Positions 35,950 to 43,529 of a DNA stretch of 46,567 nucleotides are shown one piece after another. Source of the DNA: an uncultured Clostridia bacterium (lineage in GTDB: Bacteria > Bacillota > Clostridia > Lachnospirales > Lachnospiraceae); assembly GCA_937896665.1 (NCBI GenBank), contig CALBNS010000122.1, positions 1 to 46,567 on the forward strand. Reading direction: 5' to 3'. Both the position numbers and the translations under genes were made by a program. Position 1 is the first letter of the stretch. Each line of letters starts with the position of its first letter. The notes beneath the pieces are model-generated. The model was not told the DNA's origin. It saw nothing but the letters and a program-made list of their open reading frames with translations, and made no database searches.

Positions 35950-37068
35950 ATGGAAGAAACGCGCCCTTACTGGAAAGTAATTATTAGTCTGTTATTTAGC
36001 CTGACAGCGACGGGACTATGCGTAGTGGTCGGTTTAGAACTGTTATGGTTTTTTATGCCGTTTGTAATTGGCTGGCTGATTGCATGTATTGCAAATCCGT
36101 TGGTGTGTTTTTTGGAAAAGCATTTAAAAATTGTTAAAAAGTTTGGTTCTGCAATTATAATCATAACTGTACTTGCCGCATTGGTAGGTACAGTATATCT
36201 GGGGATTCATAAATTGTCAGAGGAGATTGTCGGTTTCTTATCAAACTTTCCTGAAATGTATAAAGAAATGGAAGCAGGATTTCGGGAAATCGGAGAAAGT
36301 ATGGAAGGGTTGATTCGATTATTGCCAGAAAATGTGAGGACTGCATGCTCAGAGTTTCTTGATAATGCTACATCTATTCTGGGTAGTTGGGTTGGAAAAC
36401 TAGGAGAACCTACGGTGGAAGCTGCAGGAAATGTTGCGAAAAAAATTCCGTCTGTGCTGGTAGCAACAATTGTAACGATTGTATCGGCATATTTCTTTAT
36501 AGCAGAGCATGAGGAAGTAATCTCCTGGTTTGGTAAGATTACTCCGAAACCTATAAAAAGAAGAGTGGCAATGGTTGTCGCAAATCTGAAATCTGCGGTT
36601 GGTGGCTATTTTAAGGCACAGTTCAAGATTATGCTCGTGGTAGTGCTTCTGTTGTTTATAGGCTTTTGGATTATTGGGGTAAATTATGCAATTTTGCTCG
36701 CAGTTTTAATTGCAATGCTTGATTTCCTTCCGGTTTTTGGAACAGGAACGGCATTAATTCCGTGGTCTGTCTATAAATTACTTGTAGGAGATTATAAAAT
36801 GGCAATTATGCTGATTGTGTTGTATGGAATAACCCAATTAGTGCGTCAGGTGATTCAGCCGAAGCTGGTAGGAGACAGCGTGGGGTTAAAGCCACTTCCG
36901 ACATTGGCATTTCTTTATATAGGATATAAAATAGGAAGTATTTTCGGCATGATTTTTGCGGTGCCGGTTGGAATGATCGTAATTAATATGTATGAGGCAG
37001 GAGCCTTTGACTACATACTGGATGATGTGAAAATATTGGTGAAAGGTATATTAAGTCTGAGGGAATAG
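35950..37068 (+). CDS. AI-2E family transporter (YtvI-like sporulation membrane protein)
   Basis: This 372-residue multi-pass membrane protein has N-terminal hydrophobic pairs (about 10-45 and 62-85), a soluble helical middle part (90-150), then about five or six helices in the C-terminal half. The family motif KPLPTLAFLYIGYKIGSIFGMIFAVP is present. The length and sequence style match YtvI of spore formers. The substrate is unknown for this subgroup. It begins directly at the engB stop, so it is translationally linked. A short hairpin (37061-37078) without a T-tract covers its stop codon. Confidence 0.83.
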   Translation: MEETRPYWKVIISLLFSLTATGLCVVVGLELLWFFMPFVIGWLIACIANPLVCFLEKHLKIVKKFGSAIIIITVLAALVGTVYLGIHKLSEEIVGFLSNFPEMYKEMEAGFREIGESMEGLIRLLPENVRTACSEFLDNATSILGSWVGKLGEPTVEAAGNVAKKIPSVLVATIVTIVSAYFFIAEHEEVISWFGKITPKPIKRRVAMVVANLKSAVGGYFKAQFKIMLVVVLLLFIGFWIIGVNYAILLAVLIAMLDFLPVFGTGTALIPWSVYKLLVGDYKMAIMLIVLYGITQLVRQVIQPKLVGDSVGLKPLPTLAFLYIGYKIGSIFGMIFAVPVGMIVINMYEAGAFDYILDDVKILVKGILSLRE

Positions 37069-37142
37069 TATTATTCCCAAGGACTTATTATTGTTTTATA
37101 GACAAGTTCTGCAGCTTCTTCCCGCATGTTGCAGTGTAATAG

Positions 37143-37733
37143 TTAAACGGGAATTGTTAAAAGCAGACTGTTTAAAAGTGAGAGTAAATTATCCATATAT
37201 TCGATGCTGTTTTTGGGTCTCAAAGTCTGTTTCATAATCAGTGGCAGTGCCTCAAGAGTAGTCAGTCTGCGAATGGAGTTAGAAACAGCCTGTTCTAAAA
37301 AGACGATGGAGTGAAGCGGAAATTTTACGTCAAGATTTTCTTCACTGTTGCTGCTGAAAGGGGTTCTGTATACAAAAAAGGTATCATCAACATGGCGAAG
37401 TGCTGGTTTATCATCATTGATAATTTTCACGGCATTTTGACCAAAATGTTGTTGCCAGAGTCTTGTATGAGTAGATTTTCCTATATCGGAGTCCGCAGAA
37501 AACAGAATCCCATGGTTTTGGAAAGCAATAGCAGATGCATGGAGACAAAAGCCATTGTAAGAAAGTAATCGTGCAGAAAAACGTGTGACCATAAGGATGA
37601 GTTCAATCTCAGCAGGGGTAAGGTCGTACGTGACTTTGCCGAGCGGGAACGCCAAAACAGCAGACAATCGACAGCCACCGCAAAGGCAGCGTAAAAAATC
37701 CTTAGATAAAGATAGCTGATAGGCATTGAAAAA
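37143..37733 (-). pseudogene. N-terminally truncated HPr-kinase-like serine kinase
   Basis: The remaining reading frame (TTG 37667 to 37143, 174 codons, open back to about 37733 without an ATG) resembles the C-terminal two thirds of the HPrK-related kinases of Lachnospiraceae. It has CLHASAIAF, then a P-loop region SADSDIGKSTHTRLW, INDDKPALRH, and a PLHSIVFLEQA tail. About 100 N-terminal residues are absent. The P-loop has Asp where the family has Gly (GTGKST to DIGKST), which further suggests decay. It lies downstream of the ABC module terminator, with no clear promoter or ribosome site. Confidence 0.65.
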
Positions 37734-37763
37734 CCGCCGTTATGGTGTTACCCATAGCGGCGG
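37727..37763 (-). terminator. Terminator of the MerR-ABC module
   Basis: A GC-rich 12-bp stem (37734-37745 with 37752-37763, one G-U pair) and a 6-base loop read into TTTTT on the minus strand, 50 bases after the ABC permease stop. Confidence 0.82.
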
Positions 37764-37809
37764 CATACATAATCATTTACTGACTGCAAGCGTGATTTTC
37801 CCCTCCAAA

Positions 37810-38526
37810 CTATTTTGCCTTTTGTTTTTTCAAAACTATTTCACATACAATTATCGCTGTAAACAAGATAACAATTAGATACCATAGATTTTCAAAGCAA
37901 AATCCATTATCCAACATCAATCGGTATCCCCAAGAAGCAGGGAAAATACGCCCTATGGCTTCAAGAAAATCAGGTAGTAAGTTGATAGGGAACATAATCC
38001 CAGAAAGCATAATTGAGGGTAAGAACACTAATTGTGCTATCATTGTCAGTTTCGCTTGATTTTTTACCATCAATCCTAAAACGCTTCCAATACTCAGCGA
38101 CACAATAATGTATATAGCAAGTGCAAGAAAGAAAAACGGAAGTTGTGTCGGCAAAGTTGCTTCAAATAAAATAGGGGCAAGTAGCACTATCACAATGCAG
38201 GTAATCATCAAATGAACAAATGCCGAAAGGAACATTGTAATAAGTCCTAAATAGATAGGTACTCCGTTTGCTTTATAAACCTTTTTTATGTCACTTCCGT
38301 ATGTTTCAATCAACGACGGCGGTAATCCGATAAACGCCCCCATTGAAACACCCATTACAATCATAGATTGTATTAGTGTACTTCCCATTTCGGGCATAAC
38401 GGAAGTAAAAATACCACCCATAAGAAGAAAGAAAATAAGCGGAACGATATAGCAGGTAACTAAGAGGGACTTACTTCGTATATCCAATTTCCACTGTAAC
38501 GCTACACCATATAAAAAACCGTTCAT
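37810..38526 (-). CDS. ABC-2 type transporter permease
   Basis: This 238-residue protein has about six hydrophobic segments and the ABC-2 export fold. An N-terminal cytoplasmic stretch precedes the first helix (LLVTCYIVPLIFFLLMGGIF), and the motif PSIMLSGIMFPINLLPDFLEAIGRIFPASWGY is the usual late signature. It is coupled by a 4-base overlap to the ATPase upstream. The exported substrate is unknown; drug, lipid or peptide export is the usual range for MerR-linked ABC-2 pairs. Confidence 0.87.
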   Translation of the reverse strand: MNGFLYGVALQWKLDIRSKSLLVTCYIVPLIFFLLMGGIFTSVMPEMGSTLIQSMIVMGVSMGAFIGLPPSLIETYGSDIKKVYKANGVPIYLGLITMFLSAFVHLMITCIVIVLLAPILFEATLPTQLPFFFLALAIYIIVSLSIGSVLGLMVKNQAKLTMIAQLVFLPSIMLSGIMFPINLLPDFLEAIGRIFPASWGYRLMLDNGFCFENLWYLIVILFTAIIVCEIVLKKQKAK

Positions 38527-39341
38527 TCTGTTTCCCTCCTTGCCATTTCTATAAAATGTTGTTCCAGTGTGCCACGGTCAACTTTAATATCCAATATATG
38601 AATTCCTTTTTGCTTCAAATCATTAAGCAAGGAAATCAAAGTATCTTCAATATTATCTGTTTCAAAAGTGTTGTTCCCTTGTTGCGTTTTGATGTGGATA
38701 AAATACTTTTCCCCAATCTTATCTGTCAGTTCTGTCGCTGTGCCACAAAAGGCAATATTCCCATTATTCAAAATTGCAATGCGGTCACACAAGTTTTCCA
38801 CTTCTGCCATATCGTGGCTTGCCAAAACAATCGTTTTCCCTTGTGACTTGAGTTTGCGAATTTGCTCATGAAGTGAAACCCTACCCTCTACATCAAGCCC
38901 CGCAGTCGGTTCATCGAGAAAAATAATATCTGGCTTACCGATAAGTGCAAGAGCAAGATGTAATCGTCTTTTTTGTCCTGTGGATAGTTGGATATACTGT
39001 TTCTGCTCAATTTCTTTAATGCCAAGAGCGTTAAGCATAGTAGAATCAATCTTTGCCTTGTTCCATTTTGAAAATAATCTTACAGCCTCCATCGGCTTAA
39101 TATGGGCAGGTAAGGAGGATGATTGCAACTGTATACCCATTTTTCCGTTTACCGTAATTGTGCCGCTATCATATTTTCTCAAACCCTCAATACATTCAAG
39201 GGCTGTCGTTTTTCCAGCGCCATTTACACCGAGCAGAGCGAAAGTTTCTCCCTTTTCAATTTCAAAATCAAGTCCTTTGAGAACAATTTTACTGTCATAA
39301 CTTTTCTTTAATCCATAAACTTGTATTGCACCATTCATCAT
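38523..39341 (-). CDS. ABC transporter ATP-binding protein
   Basis: This 272-residue ATPase energises the neighbouring permease. Walker A GVNGAGKT (38-45), signature LSTGQKRR (a variant of LSGGQ), Walker B IIFLDEPTAGLD and the switch His in LASHDMAEVE are all present. The C-terminal 70 residues form the extension typical of drug and antibiotic-type ABC-2 ATPases. It overlaps the MerR gene end and the permease start by four bases each, so all three are translationally coupled. Confidence 0.93.
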   Translation of the reverse strand: MMNGAIQVYGLKKSYDSKIVLKGLDFEIEKGETFALLGVNGAGKTTALECIEGLRKYDSGTITVNGKMGIQLQSSSLPAHIKPMEAVRLFSKWNKAKIDSTMLNALGIKEIEQKQYIQLSTGQKRRLHLALALIGKPDIIFLDEPTAGLDVEGRVSLHEQIRKLKSQGKTIVLASHDMAEVENLCDRIAILNNGNIAFCGTATELTDKIGEKYFIHIKTQQGNNTFETDNIEDTLISLLNDLKQKGIHILDIKVDRGTLEQHFIEMARRETE

Positions 39342-40135
39342 TCCACCCTCTCAAACGGATTTTCTCCAAGTCTTGTAAGGTAGATTTGCAAAGCCGGCTC
39401 TAAATAGTCGTTTACAATTTTTTGTCTTTCTTCCCAAGCATTTGTAGCGGTATCAATATTGCCGACCTCCATCAATTTCGGAAGCATACTCATATCACCG
39501 TTCGTAAATTCCGTAATCAATCCCCAATACTCTTTTACAATTTGTTGGCATTTCTCACTTTCAGGGGATACACCTGCCTTTTGCAGTTCTATAATTTCAT
39601 CACTCAAACGATTAAATCTATCCATAAAATTCAAACCGCTTTCTTTATCAAACCGATTACGGATATGATCGAGCGTATCGTCATCAAACCGCTTAATGAG
39701 ATAGTAAGAGTTATTTTTCATTTGCAGATTAACAATAATATCTGCATACTTCTTAAAATTGACTGACTGCATTTGTAACACTTCTTCTTTTAACTGTTCT
39801 ATTGCTGTCAAAGAAGCAGTTAACTGCTCTATCTTCTCTCGTATGCTATCTGCCTGTTCGGTAAGGGCGTTTGCCACATCAGTCGGTGTTTCTAAAGAAA
39901 TTAAGTGGTGCTTTATATCATCCAAAGAAAAACCCAATGATTTCAAAGATATAATTTGATGAAGCATAACTAAGTCTTTATCTGTATAAAGCCTGCGTCC
40001 ACCTTCGCTCTCTGCTGAAGGGGATAACAAGCCTTCTTTGTCATAATATTGCAATGTACGGACAGTAACTCCTATTTTTTTTGCAACCTCTCCAACCGTC
40101 ATAAATCCAAGCGGTATTGCTCTGTGCTTTGCCAT
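39338..40135 (-). CDS. MerR family transcriptional regulator with an effector domain
   Basis: This 265-residue regulator has the MerR winged helix (MTVGEVAKKIGVTVRTLQYYDKEGLL, from residue 12), a long coiled coil (about 95-125), and a C-terminal helical domain resembling the TipA/BltR drug-binding type. It very likely controls its own operon (the ABC pair follows) in response to a small molecule. Its promoter has the long 19-base spacer typical of MerR targets. AGGAGG precedes the start. Confidence 0.92.
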   Translation of the reverse strand: MAKHRAIPLGFMTVGEVAKKIGVTVRTLQYYDKEGLLSPSAESEGGRRLYTDKDLVMLHQIISLKSLGFSLDDIKHHLISLETPTDVANALTEQADSIREKIEQLTASLTAIEQLKEEVLQMQSVNFKKYADIIVNLQMKNNSYYLIKRFDDDTLDHIRNRFDKESGLNFMDRFNRLSDEIIELQKAGVSPESEKCQQIVKEYWGLITEFTNGDMSMLPKLMEVGNIDTATNAWEERQKIVNDYLEPALQIYLTRLGENPFERVE

Positions 40136-40157
40136 AATTATCTACCTCCTGTAATGT

Positions 40158-40188
40158 ATTATACATCATTACGCTGCGTCACGAACAA
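40158..40188 (-). promoter_or_regulatory. MerR-type promoter/operator of the ABC module
   Basis: On the minus strand TTGTTC (40183-40188), a 19-base spacer and TATAAT (40158-40163) lie 23 bases before the merR start. The spacer contains an imperfect dyad (GTGACGC then GCGTAAT). Long spacers with a central dyad are the signature of MerR-activated promoters. Confidence 0.75.
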
Positions 40189-40285
40189 GATCCTTTTCAA
40201 AAAACTTGCGGCAGAGATTTCTCCCTCCCGCCTTTGCTTTATACGTAAATAATTTCCATATTGACGATGCACAAAAATCAATATT

Positions 40286-40793
40286 GTGATACAATATGAA
40301 CACTTAGCGAGTGCCAACAAAGTGAGGCACAAGTTTAGTGAGAATATTTTTGTAGCATCACTGCAGAATGTATCTTCTACTTTTACATCAAATGCATATT
40401 TGTTTGGAAAGGTCTATTTTCCAAGACTTACTGTTCCTATTGCAAATGTACTAACACAGTTCGGAGTATTGAGTATAGGACTAGGAATCTTCATTTCTGT
40501 ATTGACAGCCAAGTATCATGACTTGAACGTGTTGGTTGGCTTTGGTATACAACTTTGGATGTATGCCAGTCCTGTTGTTTACCCGGCATCTGTGGTTGCA
40601 GAAAGATATAGAGGCATTTATATGCTGAATCCGATGGCAATCATAATAGAAACATTGCGGTGCGGAGTGTTTGGAATTGGAGATTTTTCATGGGGATATC
40701 TGGGAATCGGCCTTTTAGAGACGGTAGTCATTTTTTTTGATTGGAATGCTGGCTTTTAACAGAGTAGAAAGAACTTTTCTGGATACAGTGTAA
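40286..40793 (+). pseudogene. Truncated and frameshifted polysaccharide ABC-2 permease (Wzm/TagG type)
   Basis: From about 40345 the frame reads ASLQNVSSTFTSNAYLFGKVYFPRL, then the helix-rich second half (QLWMYASPVVYPAS, LNPMAIIIETLR), the C-terminal two thirds of a capsule/teichoic-acid type exporter permease. The N-terminal third is missing and replaced by an unrelated leader. Near the end a run of eight T (40731-40738) shifts the frame. With seven T the tail becomes IFLIGMLAFNRVERTFLDTV, the normal family end, with stop TAA 40791-40793. No partner ATPase is adjacent. Confidence 0.82.
40287..40340 (+). promoter_or_regulatory. Extended -10 promoter with 5' hairpin leader
   Basis: TGA-TACAAT (40287-40295) is an extended -10 without a good -35. 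The transcript would start near 40302, where GTGCC (40311-40315) pairs with GGCAC (40326-40330) and outer CACT pairs with AGTG. The leader appears to have been left behind when the coding region was deleted. Confidence 0.4.
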
Positions 40794-40826
40794 GAAAAAT
40801 AAAAGAATAGGTAAGGGAGCAGGGAA

Positions 40827-41471
40827 ATGGTATATATATATGCAGTGGATGTGACAGATTTACCAGACCCGGAGATTTGCCCCAGACTGCTTAATGAGCT
40901 TCCTAAAGGAAGAAAAGAAAAGACTTTGAAGTATAGACATGAAAAGGATAGAAAGCAGAGTTGGGGGGCAGGGCTTTTGCTTAAGTATGTTATGGAACTT
41001 CATGGAGCATCACTGGAGGAAATCCATCCAGTGGGAAACGGAAAACCAGAGGGAAACGGAATCTGTTTTAACCTTTCTCATTCACACAATATGGTAGTTT
41101 GTGCAGTAAGTGCAAAAGCTGTAGGATGCGATGTAGAAAAAATAGGAGAAGCCCGAATGAAAGTCGCACAACGTTTTTTTAGCAAAAATGAAATCAGGCA
41201 TCTTGATATGTTTGAAAAGGAAGAAAAAGTGAGAGAGTTTTATCGTCTTTGGACAATGAAAGAAAGCTATATGAAGATGACGGGAGAAGGAATGCGTCTT
41301 GCACTTAATCGTTATGAGATGATTTTTGAGGATAGAGTAAGAGTGCGCAGGGATGATGAGTACCAGCCTTGTTTTATAAAAGAGTATGAAATTCCGGAGT
41401 ATATGCTGACTGTCTGTGCCAGAGAGGACGAGTTTGCTAAACAGGTGGAGTGGGTAGACATTTTTATGTAA
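40827..41471 (+). CDS. 4'-phosphopantetheinyl transferase (Sfp type)
   Basis: This 214-residue enzyme moves phosphopantetheine from CoA to a Ser of a carrier protein. The Sfp-superfamily motifs are complete: GNGKPEG, NLSHSHNMVVCAVS, VGCDVEK (metal ligands Asp and Glu) and FYRLWTMKESYMKMTGEGM. The length suggests the Sfp group, which serves NRPS/PKS carriers, but no NRPS, PKS or ACP gene is nearby. It lies just after the broken Wzm-type gene. AGGGAG precedes ATG 40827. Confidence 0.92.
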   Translation: MVYIYAVDVTDLPDPEICPRLLNELPKGRKEKTLKYRHEKDRKQSWGAGLLLKYVMELHGASLEEIHPVGNGKPEGNGICFNLSHSHNMVVCAVSAKAVGCDVEKIGEARMKVAQRFFSKNEIRHLDMFEKEEKVREFYRLWTMKESYMKMTGEGMRLALNRYEMIFEDRVRVRRDDEYQPCFIKEYEIPEYMLTVCAREDEFAKQVEWVDIFM

Positions 41472-41524
41472 GATATATGATTTCACAATTCTAATGTCAG
41501 AGATAAAAAATATAAGCACAGAAC

Positions 41525-41951
41525 AAACATTAGGCTTCTTGGCTTTCTTCTCTTTGACAGGATGTTCATGAGGAGAGAGATTGTTGGAATCGGAATCCCA
41601 AAGACGATTCAAAAAATCATAAAAAGTGCCGACATCAGGGGTATCGCCAAACTCGAACCCACTGAGAATGGCATAAAGAGGGTTGCTCTTAAGCTGAGCA
41701 GCCCACTGTGTCAGAGAAGAAACCTTAGAATCAATCGATAACAGGTAAGAACGCTGCTTACAGGAAGGTGTTCGAGGAGCCGGACCGAACCTAGAATATT
41801 TATCAGACAAAAGTTCATCCGTATAGGATAGATTAAGGTTCCAGAAACGTTCAATGATATCTCAGGTTAAACGGGCTATTGCATTAGGATTCGGATAATA
41901 TTTACGAAGATTTTCAGAAACAAAGTTTTGATAGGCGGCATGACCGCCCAT
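41525..41951 (-). pseudogene. Decayed transposase fragment
   Basis: On the minus strand a frame starting at ATG 41951 reads MGGHAAYQNFVSENLRKYY, meets an in-frame TGA at 41864-41862, and continues through DIIERFWNLNLSYTDELLSDKYS. It then passes IDSKVSSLTQWAAQLKSNP and GDTPDVGTFYDFLNRLWDS to KKAKKP, where similarity ends near 41525. The sequence style is a DDE-type transposase N-terminal region seen in Clostridia. The catalytic half is missing, and no terminal inverted repeats were found. Confidence 0.65.
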
Positions 41952-42034
41952 ATTTACAAGTAACAAAAAATCGCCTCCAGTCTAAAAAATAAAATATATT
42001 CAATCGGCTTCGCTGCAAATATATTTAATAAGGT

Positions 42035-42063
42035 TTGCATTTTACTTCTACGAGATGTATAAT
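42035..42063 (+). promoter_or_regulatory. Promoter upstream of the AAA/DUF4143 remnant
   Basis: TTGCAT (42035-42040), a 17-base spacer and a perfect TATAAT (42058-42063) lie 129 bases before the remnant start. Confidence 0.6.
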
Positions 42064-42067
42064 TTGT

Positions 42068-42175
42068 ATTGAATAAAGAGGACGGGAATGTAAAAAATAT
42101 TGAATAGAACTTTATTTGGATAAAGTGAAGAGCGCTTGATTGAATAAAAGTCACGAAAACGTAAAAAATGTTCAG
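42068..42175 (+). repeat. Imperfect direct repeat pair, period 71
   Basis: Two copies (42068-42105 and 42139-42175) share ATTGAATAAA followed, after a few mismatches, by CGTAAAAAAT-like sequence. They lie between the promoter and the ATPase start and could be paired regulator sites or leftovers of a duplication. Confidence 0.5.
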
Positions 42176-42191
42176 TAAGGGAGACTGGGGT

Positions 42192-42678
42192 ATGGATATT
42201 AAGAGAGATAAATACTTGAATGATTTGATTAACCGTATGCACAATGGGATGATAAAGGTTGTAACTGGTATCAGAAGATGTGGGACTTAGGAATGCAAGA
42301 TTAGGATTTAGACAGGTTGAAGAAACACATCTGATGGAGAACATTATCTATAATGAATTACGAAGTAGGGGATACACTGTAGATGTTGGAGTTGTAGAAA
42401 AGCGTGGAACAGATGAAGATGGTAAAGAGTACAAGAACCAGTTGGAAATTGATTTTGTAGCCAATCTTGGCAGTAAACGTTATTATATTCAGTCAGCTTT
42501 CAGTATGCCGACAGAAGAAAAACGTATTCAGGAAAAAGCTCCTCTGGTAAACGTAAATGATTCCTTTAAAAAGATTATCGTTGTGAAAGATGTTGTAAAC
42601 GTTACAAGAGATGAAGATGGAATTACTACGATGAGTATCTATGACTTTTTATTAAAGGAAAATAGTTTGGAATTGTAA
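42192..42678 (+). pseudogene. AAA ATPase with DUF4143 domain, core deleted
   Basis: The first 32 codons (MDIKRDKYLNDLINR...KVVTGIRRCG) reach exactly the Walker A of this ATP-binding DUF4143 family, then stop at TAG 42288. Overlapping this, in another frame, the C-terminal DUF4143 part runs from GLRNARLGFRQVEETHLMENIIYNELRSRG through LEIDFVANLGSKRYYIQSA to FLLKENSLEL (stop 42678). About 250 residues including the rest of the ATPase are missing. Both frames read through GAAGATGTGGGA, which suggests the deletion used that stretch. Confidence 0.85.
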
Positions 42679-42727
42679 GAAGAGCTTAGTAGGCGTGATA
42701 TACAAAATACCACAGGAGGAAGTCACA

Positions 42728-42892
42728 ATGATAAAGTATCCGTTATATGTGACCATTGATACTAATGTTTTTGATGCTGCAGGATATGATTTAGGAAAAG
42801 GTAGTACATTGAATCATTTGAGTTCTTATGTGCAAAGTGGAAAAATTAAAGTTGTACTAAGTAATATTGTTGTTGTGCCCCTCTCAGGCTGA
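42728..42892 (+). pseudogene. PIN domain gene, N-terminal fragment
   Basis: A good AGGAGG site precedes ATG 42728. The first 49 residues read YPLYVTIDTNVFDAAGYDLGKG with the PIN catalytic Asp in the DTNVF motif, then LSSYVQSGKIKVVLSNIVV. At about 42875 the sequence changes to a non-coding, structured stretch and the frame stops at 42892. A complete PIN nuclease needs about 120-150 residues and three more acidic residues, so this product would be inactive. No continuation of the PIN frame was found downstream. Confidence 0.65.
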
Positions 42893-43063
42893 CATCATAC
42901 TGACCTAGTTGCCTGTCACACAATTAACCGATATACGGGCGGATAGAGCCGTATCCGGAGGAAAAGATTTATACACCTACTTTTGTGTGCTGTCAGTAAC
43001 ACTTTGTAATAAGGTTGTCTCTAAAGGAGGGAACGCTTATAAGTAAAGTGTAGGGGATACTAA
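42875..43063 (+). other. Structured non-coding insert, possible group II intron remnant
   Basis: From GTGCCC at 42875 the sequence stops coding and becomes rich in short paired elements, for example CGGATA/TATCCG around GAGCCG (about 42940-42958) and CTGACA/CTGTCA pairs. The abrupt junction inside a PIN gene, a GTGCC start close to the GUGYG 5' end of group II introns, and GAGCCGTAT reminiscent of domain V suggest an intron piece. A full domain V and the reverse transcriptase are absent. The identity is uncertain. Confidence 0.3.
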
Positions 43064-43126
43064 GATAACTAAGATGGAAATCGTTGAATATTCTATTGAA
43101 AGATATAAAGGTTATCTTGTCATATT

Positions 43127-43198
43127 GTTCCCCAAACTGGATTGTTTTTCTCCCAAATTGATCTTGTAATTGGGAGAAAGACGCTGTATTGGGGGAAC
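43127..43198. repeat. Nested inverted repeats upstream of a small ORF
   Basis: Outer arms 43127-43135 and 43189-43198 (GTTCCCCAA with TTGGGGGAAC) enclose an inner hairpin, 43150-43159 with 43168-43176 (CTCCCAAATT with AATTGGGAG, one bulged A). The fold ends ten bases before a GGAGG site. It may be a leader structure or a recombination site. Confidence 0.6.
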
Positions 43199-43222
43199 GT
43201 TGATCTGGAGGAATAGGCATGA

Positions 43223-43426
43223 ATGAGTACTCAAGAATTATTATTGAAAAATACTGTCTGGCACATAAAAAAGACAAAGAAAGCGGCGTTTCTGTGGGAT
43301 TTGTTGGAATTGTCCTATGCAATGGAATGTGAGCCAGAAGACTGGGAAGGAATACAATTAGAACGATACATAGCACAGGAAAAGAATGCCAACTTAAAAG
43401 AAGCACTTGTTGATTTGGATATGTAA
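43223..43426 (+). CDS. Small acidic protein of unknown function
   Basis: This 67-residue frame (MSTQELLLKN...) has an amphipathic, Trp/Leu/Glu-rich make-up: WDLLELSYAMECEPEDWEGIQLERYIAQE. It looks protein-like, with no membrane segment and no domain known to me. A GGAGG at 43208-43212 serves it or the overlapping ATG at 43219 in another frame, which yields only 36 residues. The size and the nearby PIN remnant might suggest a toxin-antitoxin partner, but there is no sequence support. It may also be the end of a lost longer gene. Confidence 0.4.
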   Translation: MSTQELLLKNTVWHIKKTKKAAFLWDLLELSYAMECEPEDWEGIQLERYIAQEKNANLKEALVDLDM

Positions 43427-43495
43427 ATAAAAAGTCGTAATAATTTTACATACACATGGAATGGTACTCTGTGAGTGAAGTTTAATTACAAAATC

Positions 43496-43523
43496 TTGAC
43501 ACTACCAAAGAAATGTGTATAAT
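43496..43523 (+). promoter_or_regulatory. Near-consensus promoter
   Basis: TTGACA (43496-43501), a 16-base spacer and TATAAT (43518-43523), both perfect, with a TG upstream. It is among the strongest promoters in the window. Transcription would start near 43530. Confidence 0.85.
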
Positions 43524-43529
43524 CTCAAG

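Noticed and set aside
41082..41471. Minus-strand open frame continuing from the transposase across the Sfp gene
   Set aside because: Only the part from 41525 to 41951 looks like transposase; the rest is antisense to the complete phosphopantetheinyl transferase.
42993..43406. Minus-strand frame of 137 codons across the structured region
   Set aside because: It is antisense to several paired elements, has no ribosome site and shows no protein-like pattern.
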